A stretch of 64,000 nucleotides of DNA from Kluyvera genomosp. 3 (GCA_002211745.1 CP022114.1:3690645-3754644), one strand, 5' to 3'. Counted from the stretch's first letter, positions 23,460 through 33,055 are shown. The notes: generated by a model not told the origin, from the sequence alone. Made by a program: numbers and translations.

Positions 23460-24247
23460 TCGTTATTGAAGGGCTGAGCAAGCAGTATGCCGGAGGCGGC
23501 CAACCGGCACTCAACAACGTGTCGTTTAGCGTTCCGAAAGGGGCGATTTACGGGATACTCGGGCGCAGCGGCGCAGGTAAAAGTACCCTGATTCGTTGCC
23601 TGAATTTACTGGAGCGGCCCAGCGCGGGCCGCGTTCTGTTCAACGGAGAAGATATTGCGCAGTACGATAAGGCGCAGCTGCGCGCCCATCGTCTGCGCAC
23701 CGGCATGATTTTTCAGCACTTCAACCTATTACACGCCCGCAGCGTCGCCGACAACGTCGCGGTGCCGCTGGAAATTGCCGGTATCGCCAAAGCGCAGCGG
23801 CAACAACGCGTCGCCGAACTGCTGGCGCTGGTGGGGCTAAGCGACAAAGCTGACGCCTTCCCCTCCCAGCTTTCCGGAGGCCAAAAACAGCGCGTAGGCA
23901 TTGCCCGCGCGCTGGCGGCGGAACCCGACGTGCTGCTGTGCGATGAAGCGACCAGCGCGCTCGACGCCGAGACCACTGCCAGCGTGCTGGCGCTACTGGA
24001 AACCATTAACCGCCAGCTTGGGCTGACGATTGTCCTGATTACCCACCAGTTGGAAGTGGTGAAAAATCTCTGCGATCACGTGGCGCTACTGGAAGGTGGC
24101 GAACTCCAGGAGAGCGGTAAAATCGCCGATCTGCTGGCCTCTCCCTGGTCGCGCCTGCGCGATATTTTGCTGGGGGATGGCGACGAAGAGCGCCGCTTCC
24201 TGGCGCGTCATGGCCTCGACAGGAGACAATTATGCATAGTCGCATGA
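23456..24247 (+). CDS. MetN-type ABC ATPase
   Basis: ATPase of a methionine-uptake-type importer. Intact. Walker [10 protein letters not shown] (about residues 38-46), Q-loop [13 protein letters not shown], signature [15 protein letters not shown], Walker [13 protein letters not shown], switch His in [12 protein letters not shown]. 263 residues, shorter than E. coli MetN (343), because the C-terminal ligand-sensing ACT-like C2 domain that mediates methionine trans-inhibition is largely missing. So this importer may not be feedback-inhibited. Overlaps the binding protein by 4 bp and the permease by 16 bp. Confidence 0.9.
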   Translation: MIVIEGLSKQYAGGGQPALNNVSFSVPKGAIYGILGRSGAGKSTLIRCLNLLERPSAGRVLFNGEDIAQYDKAQLRAHRLRTGMIFQHFNLLHARSVADNVAVPLEIAGIAKAQRQQRVAELLALVGLSDKADAFPSQLSGGQKQRVGIARALAAEPDVLLCDEATSALDAETTASVLALLETINRQLGLTIVLITHQLEVVKNLCDHVALLEGGELQESGKIADLLASPWSRLRDILLGDGDEERRFLARHGLDRRQLCIVA

Positions 24248-24901
24248 GCTGGGAAGATTTATGGCCGCTGCTGGTCAACGGCACGCTGGAGACGCTGTAC
24301 ATGGTGGGTCTGGCAGCGCTGTTTACCGTGCTGATTGGCCTGCCGCTGGGGTATTACTGTTCATCTCGCGCCGTCAGGGATTAGTGCCGATGCCGCGCCT
24401 TAACGCGGTGCTGGGCGCAGTCATCAATACCGGTCGCTCGCTGCCGTTTATTGTGCTGCTGATTGCGCTGATACCCTTTACCCGTCTGCTGGTGGGCACC
24501 ACGCTAGGCAGCACCGCGGCGATTGTGCCCATTACCATCGGCGCATTTCCCTTTTTCGCGCGACTGACGGAAAACGCGCTGGATGAAGTGGACTACGGCG
24601 AATTGAAGCAGTATTGTCGATGGGCGGCAGCGTCTGGCACGTCATCGCCAAAGCGCTACTCCCCGAAGCGCTGCCCGCGTTGCTGGCCGCCACCACGCTA
24701 ACCATCGTGATGCTGATTGGCTTTTCCTCAATGGCCGGCGTTATCGGCGGCGGCGGGCTCGGTGACTTAGCCATTCGCTACGGTTATCAGCGGTTTAACA
24801 ATCAAATTATGGTCGGCACCGTGTTAATTCTGGTACTGATGGTGCAGGCGGTGCAGATGGGCGGCGACAGGCTGGTACGTTCGCTGGCGCATCGGCGCTA
24901 G
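24232..24901 (+). CDS. MetI-type ABC permease (two breaks)
   Basis: Inner-membrane permease, MetI family, about 223 residues corrected (usual 217). Begins [20 protein letters not shown]. Segments: [40 protein letters not shown], then the EAA-like coupling loop ([20 protein letters not shown]) and [20 protein letters not shown], a strongly conserved MetI stretch. Breaks near 24350 (four G for five: LGVLLFISR) and 24599 (one G). Start after AGGAGACAATT. Last gene of the oxygenase-binding protein-ATPase-permease operon. Confidence 0.88.
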
Positions 24902-24999
24902 GCAGGCTGCTGTCATTTGAACAAACGAGCGATTTCGCGTAATAACCGTCTGGATTGTCAGGTATACTTGTCGTACTTAGCCCAGGATAAGGACTGGCA

Positions 25000-26575
25000 G
25001 TGACAACTCGACATCTGGTCGGTCTGATAACCGGCGTGCTTATTTTGGCCATTTTTTTGCCGATACTGCTGAGTGTCTGGCTCGCCCAACGTGAAGCGCA
25101 CAATCAGTTTATCGATGAGCAGGAGACCTACGCCTCCCGGGTCTTTATTCGCACCGAACAGGTTATGGAGCAGGCAAAAGGCGCGCTGCGGGAGATGGAT
25201 TCACTCCAGGTGTCCGGGTGTGACCCGGAACACCTGCAGGCCATGCGCCGTCTCTCCTACTCCTGGCGCTATATCCAGGAAGTGCTGTATCTCGATGGAA
25301 ATACCGTCCAATGTTCGTCGCTGGAAAGTGACGGCAACGGCTTTACCTTCCCACCGCCGGACCGCATTATCCCGCAGGCTATCGCGCCTGGTACACCGAG
25401 AGAAACGATCTGGGTATTCAGCGTTATATGGCGGCTTTCGCCTCCGAACACCATATGGTGATTATCGACCCTATCTCGTTTATTGACGTCATTCCGTTTA
25501 CCAACTCAACCACCCAGGTCGCGCTGATCAGCACCCATAACAACCGCGTGCTCGCCAGCAGCGCGCCGCTCGACCAACAGGCATGGCAACGTATCAAGCA
25601 GGAGCATCTGTCATCGCTGACCAGCAACAACGTGGTCTACACCGTGCGTCAGTTCCCTGATATACAGGTCACGATCATGACCTGGTCGTCCACCCTCCCG
25701 CTGTCGACGCGTTTACGGCATCAGCTGATGATTTGGGTACCGGCGGCATGGTGATCAGCCTGCTTGCCTGCTGGCTGATTCTGCGGGTGCTAAAACGTCT
25801 GCAATCACCAAAACAACGGATGCAGGATGCGTTAAACAACGCCGATATTTCCGTTTACTATCAGCCGATTGTGTCGCTAAGCGACGGTAAAGTGGTGGGC
25901 TGTGAAGCGCTCGCACGCTGGAAACAACCGGACGGTACTTATCTCTCGCCGGAGATCTTTATTCCACTTGCAGAACAATGCGGGCTCATTACCGCGCTGA
26001 CCGAAAGCGTCGTCAAAACGGTCTTCCACGATCTGGGTAAATGGCTAAGTCTGCATCCTGAACTGCACGTGTCGATTAATCTCTCAGTCGCTGATTTTCA
26101 ATCGGTGGTGCTGCAAACTCTGCTACACCAGCAGCTGCGAATCTGGCAGGTGCAGCCGCAGCAGGTAGCGCTGGAATTGACCGAACGCGGCTTTGCCGAC
26201 CCGAAAACCACGCTGCCGGCGCTTAACGCCTACCGCGAGGCGGGACACGCAATCTATATCGATGACTTTGGTACCGGTTATTCCAGCCTGCGCTATCTCC
26301 AGGATCTGGAAGTCGATACCTTAAAGCTGGACAAATCCTTCGTTGACGCGCTGGAGTACGCACAGGTGACGCCCTACATCATCGAGATGGCGAAAACGCT
26401 ACAGCTGAATATCGTGGCGGAAGGCATTGAAACCACCTGCCAGGAGGCATGGCTGCACGAGCATGGCGTCCAGTTCGGACAAGGCTGGCTCTATAGCAAA
26501 GCCTTACCGAAAGAGGCCTTTATTCTCTGGGCGGAGAACAATCTCAGGACGCACGCTACTTCAGATAAGACTTAA
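25000..26575 (+). CDS. pdeB: PdeB (YlaB), CSS-EAL cyclic-di-GMP phosphodiesterase (two breaks)
   Basis: Membrane c-di-GMP phosphodiesterase. Two transmembrane segments flank a periplasmic CSS domain (VQCSSLES motif; further conserved Cys in SGCDPEHL) that in relatives senses periplasmic redox. The cytoplasmic EAL domain has YYQPIVSLSDGKVVGCEALARW, SINLSVADFQ, ELTERGF and DDFGTGYSSLRYL, all expected for an active enzyme. GTG start at 25000 gives VTTRHLVGLITGVLIL, close to E. coli YlaB, 6 bp after AAGGA. Breaks near 25378 and 25745 (GG for GGG each). Corrected length 525. 3' end overlaps convergent rcnR by 20 bp. Confidence 0.93.
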
Positions 26576-26825
26576 TCACCTGCATCACCACATCGAGATC
26601 GGCCTCACGCTGCGTCTCTTCGGGCTCTTTCACCACGTGATCGGTGAGATGGCCTGAATCACCTGCATCATCATGCCGTTTACCGCCCACGAATCGCCGC
26701 CAGTTGCTGTAGCACTTCGGCACATTCATGGTCGCGGTTGAGCATTTTTTCCAGCGCGGCACTCTGCCCTGAATTTTCTTCAGGCGCGTCAATAACATCT
26801 TCTTGTGGCGAACGGTATGTGACAT
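26556..26825 (-). CDS. rcnR: RcnR, Ni(II)/Co(II)-responsive repressor (three breaks)
   Basis: CsoR/RcnR-family helical repressor of the nickel/cobalt exporter. MSHTVRHKKMLLTRLKKIQG, with His3 and the metal-ligand Cys in RDHECAEVLQQLAAIRG (Cys35). The His-containing second helix (VIQAHLTDHVV) appears after correction. G/C losses near 26768, 26687 and 26652 scramble the middle. Restored length 90 residues, identical to E. coli RcnR. Divergent from rcnA, with two RcnR operator sites in the 135-bp gap. 20-bp tail overlap with pdeB. Confidence 0.92.
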   Translation of the reverse strand: MSHTVRHKKMLLTRLKKIQGRVPRWKKCSTATMNVPKCYSNWRRFVGGKRHDDAGDSGHLTDHVVKEPEETQREADLDVVMQVIKSYLK

Positions 26826-26888
26826 AGCGGGATCCTTTCTTAACTCCTGCGCAAGCATACCACGGGCGCTCTTCACTGGGCATTTTTA

Positions 26889-26924
26889 TACTTGGGGGTA
26901 GTATATAACTACTGGGTGGGAGTA
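26889..26924. promoter_or_regulatory. Two RcnR operator sites
   Basis: Two 15-bp copies of the RcnR recognition pattern TACT-G-tract-AGTA: TACTTGGGGGTAGTA (26889-26903) and TACTGGGTGGGAGTA (26910-26924), on the same strand and 21 bp apart centre to centre, between rcnR and rcnA. Matches the known G-tract flanked by short inverted repeats. RcnR should release on Ni or Co binding, turning on rcnA and itself. Confidence 0.93.
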
Positions 26925-26960
26925 TAGTGCATGCACTTTTTTGCAAGGATCCTGCCGACG

Positions 26961-27793
26961 ATGACCGACTTCACCACACTCTTACAACAAGCAATGCCTG
27001 GTTCTTTATCCCCGGCGCAATTCTGCTTGGCGCGCTGCATGGGCTGGAGCCGGGCATTCAAAAACGATGATGGCGGCCTTTATCGTTGCCATTCGAGGGA
27101 CGCTGAAACAGGCGGTTCTATTAGGGCTGGCGGCGACGCTGTCGCACACGGTGGTCGTGTGGATCATCGCAATGGCAGGCATGTGGTTTGGCCGCGGCTG
27201 GGATGCGCAAACCGCCGAGCCGTGGTTTCAGCTGCTTTCCGGGATAATCATTATTGCCATCGCGTTGTGGATGCTGTGGCGCACCTGGCGTGAGTCGCAC
27301 GGCGCGCACGATCATCACCATCATGACCATCATGACCATCATGACCACGATCACCACCACCACGATCATGATCATCATGCCCCTCATCACCCTCACGCAA
27401 ATCTGGTCGATGCCGACTGGCAGGATGCGCATCAGCGCGCGCATGCCGAAGAGATCAATCGTCGCTTTAAAGGACAGGACGTCACCACCGGGCAAATCGT
27501 GATGTTTGGCCTGACCGGCGGGCTAATCCCTGCCCGGCGTCAATCACCATTCTGCTGATCTGTCTGCAACTCAAGCACGTTGCTCTGGGCGCCACGCTGG
27601 TATTGAGCTTCAGCGTCGGGCTCGCGCTGACGCTGGTGGCTTCCGGCGCGATTGCCGCCATCGGCCTCAAGCACGTCAGCAAACGCTGGAGCGGGTTTGG
27701 CGAACTGTCGCGTAAAGCGCCGTGGTTTTCCGGCGCACTGATTATTGTGGTGGGATCTACATGATGGGACACGGCATCAGCGCGCTGGCGTGA
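26961..27793 (+). CDS. rcnA: RcnA, nickel/cobalt efflux permease (four breaks)
   Basis: NiCoT-like inner-membrane exporter giving nickel and cobalt tolerance. Corrected N-terminus MTDFTTLLQQGNAWFFIPGA, LLGALHGLEPGHSKTMMAAF (the GLEPGH metal motif), AATLSHTVVVWIIAMAG. A cytoplasmic loop extremely rich in His and Asp (about 27300-27410) is expected to bind metal. Then GLTGGLIPCPASITILLICL and a C-terminal helix. G/C losses near 26991, 27053, 27529 and 27753. Corrected length about 278. Start ATG at 26961; the upstream ATG at 26931 lies at the operator edge and does not match the family. Confidence 0.93.
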
Positions 27794-27824
27794 TGCCGTT
27801 TTGTTCAGGAGAGCGGCTCGGCCT

Positions 27825-28417
27825 TCATCGGCGCGGGCGGCGCTGCGCGGGTAGCTGGAACCACGGCAGGCAAATCTGGATCAACGGACCAATCGCCAAC
27901 GCGTACAGTACGGTCCCGATGCCAAACGCGCCGCCCAGCACGATGCCAATCAACAGCACCGAGATTTCGATAGTGGTACGAATACGCCGGATCGGCCAGC
28001 CGGTCCGGGCGTGAATACCGGTCATCAGCCCATCGCGCGGACCTGCGCCAAACCCTGCGCCGATGTACATCCCGGTGGCCAGCGCATTCAGCAGGACCGC
28101 CAGCAGCAACAGCACGGCACGTAACCAGAGTGATTCCAGCGGCGGCATCAGCGACAGCGTCGCGTCTGCCGCCAGCCCGAGCACAATCACGTTACTAATG
28201 GTGCCAAGCCCGGACGCTGACGCAGCGGGATCCACAGCAACAGTACCGCCGCACCGGTGAGAATCATCACCATGCCAATATCCATCGATGCCAGTCCGGC
28301 AACGCCGAGGTGAAAAACGTTCCATGGGTCGGCTCCCAGGTTGGCTCGCACGTAAACGGCAGTCGAGACGCCGTAAAGTATTAATCCGATATAAAGCTGA
28401 ATCAGTCGGCGTAACAT
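27825..28417 (-). CDS. yczE: YczE/YyaS/YitT-type membrane protein (one break)
   Basis: Integral membrane protein of the YczE family, function not established. MLRRLIQLYIGLILYGVSTA, YVRANLGADPWNVFHLGVA (family signature), NVIVLGLAADATLSLMPP, ATGMYIGAGFGAGPRDGLMTG, ending PLIQICLPWF. About five hydrophobic segments. A CCC near 28210 should be CCCC (PGLGTISNVIVLG). Corrected length 197. Divergent, 91 bp, from the MocR-type regulator yczR, a known genomic partnership also seen in other bacteria. The regulator probably controls this gene. Confidence 0.85.
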
Positions 28418-28507
28418 AAATACCTCTGCCTGTCGTATTGATGCTTTCATCATCGACAAAAATGGCATTATGATTAATGACCAGTTTTTAAAAAGTGGAC
28501 TGCTCTG

Positions 28508-29930
28508 ATGCGCCGACGTTCCGCCACCCAATCATTAGTTCGCCTGCTCGGTCAGTGGCAGGAAAGCCCCTCTTCCACGCCGCTCTGGCGCCAACTTACC
28601 GATGCGCTGCGGTTGCTGATTCTTGATGGCCGACTGCCGCTGGATACCCGTCTGCCTGGCGAGCGCGAATTTGCCAGCGCGCTGGGCGTTAGCCGTACGA
28701 CCATTGCCAGCGCGCTGGCGCAGTTGCGTGATGAGGGTTACGTACAGAGCCGTCAGGGCAGTGGCTCGACGGTGAGACTGGCTGGTGAAAACCGCCCGTC
28801 CACGCCACGCTTAAATACCGCCCAAACGCTGAATCTCTCTACCGCCGCGCTGGCGGCAGGGGCAGAAATTCACCAAGCCTATAGCCACGCGCTATCGATG
28901 CTGCCGGAGTACCTTGCTACGACAGGCTACGATCAGCATGGCCTGCCCGTGTTACGCGAGGCGATTGCCCAACGCTACACCGCTCGCGGTCTGGCTACTC
29001 ATGCCGATGAAATTATGCTGGTGAACGGGCGGTCAGCGGGCTGGCGCTGATTCTGCGCTATCTGACCGGGCCGGGCGATCGGGTAGTGGTGGAAACACCC
29101 ACCTATCCGCTGGCGATTTCCGCCATTGAGGGAGCTTCCTGCCGTCCGGTGGCTCTGCCGCTGCCGGACCGGGATGGGATACCGATGGGTTGGCGGCGAT
29201 CATTGCCCAGACGGCCCCGCGCCTGGCGTATCTGATGCCCGATTTTCAAAACCCCACCGGGCAATGCATGGATCACGCCACGCGGCAGACCGTCGCCGAG
29301 CTGGCAGCCCGCACCTGCACGACGCTGGTCGTGGACGAAACCATGGTCGATTTATGGTACAACGCGCCGCCGCCGCCTCCACTGGCGGCCTTTAACCGCG
29401 AGGCGCCGATTATTAGCGTGGGTTCAACCGGCAAAAGCTTTTGGGGCGGATTACGACTGGGCTGGATCCGCGCATCGTCACAAACCATTGCCGCGTTGGT
29501 TCAAACCCGGGATACCCTGGATTTAGGTTCGCCGCTGCTGGAACAGCTGGCCACCTGCTGGCTACTGGAAAACGAAAGTACTCTGCTGCCCGCAAGACGT
29601 CATCAACTGAAAGCCCGTCGCGACATGTGTGCCTCGCTGATGCAGGAGTATTTCCCACAGTGGAAATTCAGGATGCCGGAGGGCGGACTGTCGTTTTGGG
29701 TTGAACTACCGGAAATGATGGCGACACGTTTTGCCGCACGTGCGGAAGGCAGCGGAATTCATATTGGCGTGGGAACGCGTTTTGGTCTGGCCGGAAGCGG
29801 CGAGCGAAATTTACGTCTTCCCTTCACCCTGGATGATGAAACGCTGCGTCGCGCGTTCACCACGTTGCAGCCAATATGGGCAACGTTAGCAGGCCAGTCC
29901 GGGGGAAATAAGATGCGAAAAATAATCTAA
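28508..29930 (+). CDS. yczR: YczR, MocR-type GntR/aminotransferase regulator (two breaks)
   Basis: GntR winged helix (LPLDTRLPGEREFASALGVS, RTTIASALAQLRDEGYVQSR, about residues 40-75) fused to a PLP aminotransferase-like domain (GYDQHGLPVLREAIAQRYTA, MPDFQNPTGQCMD, and VGSTGKSFWGGLRLGW where Lys is the PLP site). G losses near 29027 (LVNGAVSGLALIL) and 29177 (DRDGDTDGLAAII). Corrected length 474. Faces yczE. Second MocR-type regulator in the window, not closely similar to the one at 7153. The C-terminus NKMRKII extends past the family core. Confidence 0.88.
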
Positions 29931-30023
29931 CCGTGCGCATACCTATCTCGCCACCCAATAACGAAACCGGCCTGGCGCTGATATATTCTTTAAAAAGATA
30001 ACGCCAAATAAAAGAATATATTA

Positions 30024-30236
30024 GTGCTGCGGAGGAATCGGAAAGCCTTTCAGTGAAATAACGAAAGATTCGCCCTCTTTCTTAATTTTTGCGCCAGTAT
30101 CACACCAGTCAGAGGCGATACGAAAGAATTCATCGCTGCCGACGTTCCAGTTGAGAAGAACATGCTTGACGTAGCCCGAGCGTAACAGAGCGCAGGCTTC
30201 ACTATAGTTACACGCTATTGTCGGTTGCTGTTTCAT
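30024..30236 (-). CDS. Small protein, unrecognised; TusA/SirA-like pattern possible
   Basis: About 70 residues: MKQQPTIACNYSEACALLRS, then HVLLNWNVGSDEFFRIASDW, CDTGAKIKKEGESFVISLKG, ending PIPPQH. I do not recognise the family. The order beta-strand, helix with a W-C-x2-T/S-G turn, then a GESFVISLK strand recalls the C-terminal half of SirA/TusA-fold proteins, but the catalytic CPxP motif is missing. This is only pattern resemblance. Translationally coupled (ATGA overlap) to the upstream ribbon-helix-helix-like gene, so the two products probably work together; a toxin-antitoxin pair or a regulator with its partner are both possible. Confidence 0.55.
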
Positions 30237-30480
30237 TTTTTCTTCTTCAGTAATTTACGTAATGCTTTGATTTCTTTAGGTGTAAAGGGGCGACATCCTC
30301 TTCCGTATGCTGGCTATCGATGTCGTCTTCACATACACCCGCCTCTTCTTCCGCCGTAAAGCCTGACAGCAGTAGCTTCTCCGCCGCGGCCCCTAAAGTC
30401 AGGCCATTGGCCTCAGCATAGTGACGAAGTTTCTCTTTAACGGTCTCATCAATTTTTACGTTCAGCACTGCAATTGTCAT
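30233..30480 (-). CDS. Ribbon-helix-helix-like small protein (one break)
   Basis: 82 residues once a four-G run near 30288 is read as five. N-terminal MTIAVLNVKIDETVKEKLRH has the strand-helix form of RHH antitoxin/repressors, followed by YAEANGLTLGAAAEKLLLSG. An acidic linker (GVCEDDIDSQHTEEDVAP) leads to a strongly basic tail (KEIKALRKLLKKKK). The corrected stop overlaps the start of the next small gene as ATGA. As written the frame ends early at YVNY, out of step with the neighbour, so correction is well supported. Could be an antitoxin or autoregulator. No family assigned with certainty. Confidence 0.6.
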
Positions 30481-30507
30481 GTTTACCTTCCCGTAGCAAC
30501 GCGTCAT

Positions 30508-30778
30508 CCCGAACGCGTGTGTTAACCACTGAAAAATGGTTTTGTGTATTATTTCTGTAATAACTAATACATGAACTCAACAACACATTCCACAAATATA
30601 TTTTTAACACAACAGGCAATATAAATACCCAATATTAATTTAAATGCAATTTATGACACATGCATGACAGTATTATTACAAATAAATGAAGCTTAATTGA
30701 CGCGCAGGCGAGAATAACCTTAACAAATAAAGGGATTAATAACGTTAAGGAGAATGAAAAAGAAGAGGGAATACAAAT
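30508..30778. other. AT-rich gap between the small-gene pair and ffs
   Basis: About 270 bp, AT-rich, no gene seen. It should hold the promoter of the 30480-30024 pair at one end and the downstream processing/termination region of ffs at the other. Confidence 0.4.
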
Positions 30779-30890
30779 GGGTGGGGCCCTGCCAGCTACA
30801 TCCCGGCACACGCGTCATCTGCCTTGGCTGCTTCCTTCCGGACCTGACCTGGTAAACAGAGTAGCGTTGCGGGAGAACCAACAGAGCCCC
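30779..30890 (-). ncRNA. ffs: 4.5S RNA, bacterial signal recognition particle RNA
   Basis: SRP RNA that binds Ffh for co-translational targeting of inner-membrane proteins. On the minus strand it reads GGGGCTCTGTTGGTTCTCCC… with the conserved apical loop GTCCGGAAGGAAGCAGCC that contacts the Ffh M-domain, and ends …GCAGGGCCCCACCC. Otherwise almost identical to the 114-nt E. coli RNA. It is 112 nt here because the 5' G run and the complementary 3' C run are each four instead of five. Located between the accessory block and atl, as in E. coli between ybaY and atl. Confidence 0.95.
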
Positions 30891-31047
30891 ATTGAGAGCG
30901 TTGTTACCCAACGCGCTGGCGCATTATCCCTGCTGAAGCAGGCAATTGCAAGCTATCCGCTTCTACCTGCTGGATTCTTGCGCAATCCTCCCTTCACACG
31001 GGACATCAGGCTGATTATGCTAAAGGTTCTGCCTTCAGGAACTGACT

Positions 31048-31356
31048 ATGGATGCTTTAGATTCTTTCCCCAACGCGTTTGGCAAATCGTCGCCTCCATT
31101 CCGGAAGGGTATGTGACGACCTACGGCGATGTCGCCCGGCTGGCTGGTTCCCGCGCGCCGCGCGGCAGGTAGGCGGCGTGCTCAAACGCCTGCCGGAAGG
31201 CTCAACGCTGCCGTGGTACCGGGTGGTAAACCGTCACGGCGCAATATCGCTTACCGGGCCGGATCTTCAACGCCAGCGTCAGGCGCTGCTGGCTGAAGGG
31301 GTGCAGGTATCGGGAGCGGACAAATTGATATGCAGAAATATCGCTGGCGATATTGA
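31048..31356 (+). CDS. atl: Alkyltransferase-like DNA-binding protein Atl (YbaZ; three breaks)
   Basis: Alkyltransferase-like protein that binds O6-alkylguanine in DNA and directs it to nucleotide excision repair; it cannot transfer the alkyl group. Corrected: MDALDSFPQRVWQIVASIPE, YVTTYGDVARLAGSPRAARQ, VGGVLKRLPEGSTLPWYRVV, ending QKYRWRY. 103 residues. The alkyl-acceptor Cys of true methyltransferases (PCHR) is Trp (PWYR), diagnostic for Atl; the next residue is Tyr where E. coli has His. C/G losses near 31069, 31151 and 31313. Start ATG at 31048. Confidence 0.92.
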
Positions 31357-31399
31357 GATTCTGGCGTCGCAGCACCGAAGTCGTCAGTCTGCGACGAAC

Positions 31400-31430
31400 A
31401 AAAAAATGCCCTCACGCTGGAGGGCATTTT
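31400..31430. terminator. Bidirectional terminator between atl and ybaY
   Basis: Stem AAAATGCCCTC / GAGGGCATTTT around ACGCTG with T runs on both strands, lying between the convergent gene ends. Confidence 0.88.
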
Positions 31431-31433
31431 CAT

Positions 31434-31932
31434 TTACGGCACCTGAACCGGCGCGGTATCCTGCACCGGTACCGCGGTTTGCTGTACCGGAACCAGGGTC
31501 ACATCGGCCTTGGTACCGCCGTGGTTGATGACTTCCTGGATAGTATCGGTAATAAACAGCAGCTTACCGTCGAGGGTCACCGCCGCGCTTAACAGGATGC
31601 GGGCGTTAGGCTGAATATCTGCCGGGTTATACGGCAGCACAAAGCTAAACGGCGCCTGCTTACCTTCGGTACGGGTCACTTTCTGCGACAGCACTTTTGC
31701 CGGCGCATCGGCCAGGGAAGCATCCGACAGCGTGACCGTCAGCACCGCTTCCGGCGGCAGCGCCACTTTCTGGCGAATCCACACGTTACCAGAGACGGTC
31801 GGCCGGTAATGGCCTCAGCCTGAGGTGTTGCTTGCGGCGCAGGCGTCTGATTCTGACTTTGCTGGTGAGTCTGGGCACAGCCGCGAGGGTCAGCGCAATC
31901 GCCAGACCACTTAAGATCGGCACGAGTTTCAT
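31434..31932 (-). CDS. ybaY: YbaY family lipoprotein (two breaks)
   Basis: Probable outer-membrane lipoprotein with a YbaY-type beta domain. Signal MKLVPILSGLAIALTLAGCA with lipobox LAGC once the G lost near 31881 is restored. A Gln/Pro-rich linker follows, then WIRQKVALPPEAVLTVTLSD, ASLADAPAKVLSQKVTRTEG, ILLSAAVTLDGKLLFITDTI. A second base is lost near 31800 (TGPTVSGNVWIRQ). Corrected length about 166 residues, shorter at the C-terminus than E. coli YbaY. Function unknown. It is convergent with atl. Confidence 0.88.
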
Positions 31933-32151
31933 TAGCATTCTCCTTTTCGCTCACTCAAATTAAGGCTGTTTTCTCAATTGAGTGACATCGCCTTAACAAC
32001 TTTTACCGCTCAAGTGTGGCACATATTTCACATTAATGCCTGCAAATGCCCCATTATTCAGATAATTGAACCCATCGGACCACTGGCGAAACTGCGTTAT
32101 AATGGAAACATTCACCTGACGCTGTGACAGTAAAAATTATAGAGGGTATCA

Positions 32152-33012
32152 ATGAGCCAGGCGCTATCGAATCTGCTGACATTATTAAATCTGGAAAAAA
32201 TTGAAGAAGGTCTGTTCCGCGGCCAGAGTGAAGATCTTGGCCTCCGTCAGGTCTTTGGCGGGCAGGTTGTTGGCCAGGCGCTGTATGCCGCGAAAGAAAC
32301 GGTCCCGACCGATCGACTGGTACACTCGTTCCACAGCTACTTCCTGCGCCCGGGCGACAGTCAGAAACCGATCGTTTACGACGTCGAAGTGTTGCGCGAC
32401 GGCAACAGTTTTAGCGCCCGCCGCGTCGCGGCCATTCAGCACGGTAAACCTATCTTTTATATGACCGCCTCTTTCCAGGCGCCGGAACCGGGCTACGAGC
32501 ATCAGAAAAGCATGCCAGCCACGCCATCGCCGGACGGTCTACCTTCTGAAACCGACATCGCCCGCTCGCTGGCGCATCTGCTGCCGCCGCAGGCCAAAGA
32601 GAAGTTTCTCTGCGATAAGCCGCTGGAAATTCGCCCGGTTGAGTTCCACAACCCGCTGAAGGGGCACGTCGCTGAACCGCGCCGCCAGGTGTGGATGCGC
32701 GCTAACGGCGCGGTGCCGGATGATTTGCACATCCACCAGTATCTGCTCGGCTATGCCTCGGACTTTAACTTCCTGCCGGTGGCACTGCAGCCGCACGGCG
32801 TTGGCTTCCTTGAACCCGGCATGCAGGTGGCGACCATCGACCATTCGATGTGGTTCCACCGTCCGTTCAACATGAACGAATGGCTGCTCTACAGCGTGGA
32901 AAGCACCTCGGCCTCCAGCGCGCGCGGTTTTGTGCGCGGCGAATTCTATACTCAGGATGGCGTGCTGGTCGCCTCGACGGTGCAGGAAGGCGTCATGCGT
33001 AACCGCAACTAA
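32152..33012 (+). CDS. tesB: Acyl-CoA thioesterase II
   Basis: Double-hotdog thioesterase that hydrolyses medium- and long-chain acyl-CoA to free acid and CoA. 286 residues, intact and full length. [60 protein letters not shown], then the C-terminal hotdog with [20 protein letters not shown] (catalytic Asp) and [20 protein letters not shown]. Single-gene unit with its own terminator. Preceded by AGAGGGT. Confidence 0.96.
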   Translation: MSQALSNLLTLLNLEKIEEGLFRGQSEDLGLRQVFGGQVVGQALYAAKETVPTDRLVHSFHSYFLRPGDSQKPIVYDVEVLRDGNSFSARRVAAIQHGKPIFYMTASFQAPEPGYEHQKSMPATPSPDGLPSETDIARSLAHLLPPQAKEKFLCDKPLEIRPVEFHNPLKGHVAEPRRQVWMRANGAVPDDLHIHQYLLGYASDFNFLPVALQPHGVGFLEPGMQVATIDHSMWFHRPFNMNEWLLYSVESTSASSARGFVRGEFYTQDGVLVASTVQEGVMRNRN

Positions 33013-33026
33013 TGCGCTTCACGCAC

Positions 33027-33055
33027 AAAAAAGCCTCCCAATGGGAGGCTTTTTT
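33027..33055 (+). terminator. Terminator of tesB
   Basis: Perfect AAAAAAGCCTCCC / GGGAGGCTTTTTT stem with a three-base loop, 15 bp past the tesB stop. T runs on both strands. Confidence 0.93.

Noticed and set aside
27298-27410. CATCAT/GACCAT-rich tract as a possible tandem repeat element
   Set aside because: It encodes the His/Asp-rich metal loop of RcnA, found in orthologues with varying length.
30720-30911. Minus-strand small protein frame over the ffs region
   Set aside because: The sequence is 4.5S RNA; coding is incidental.
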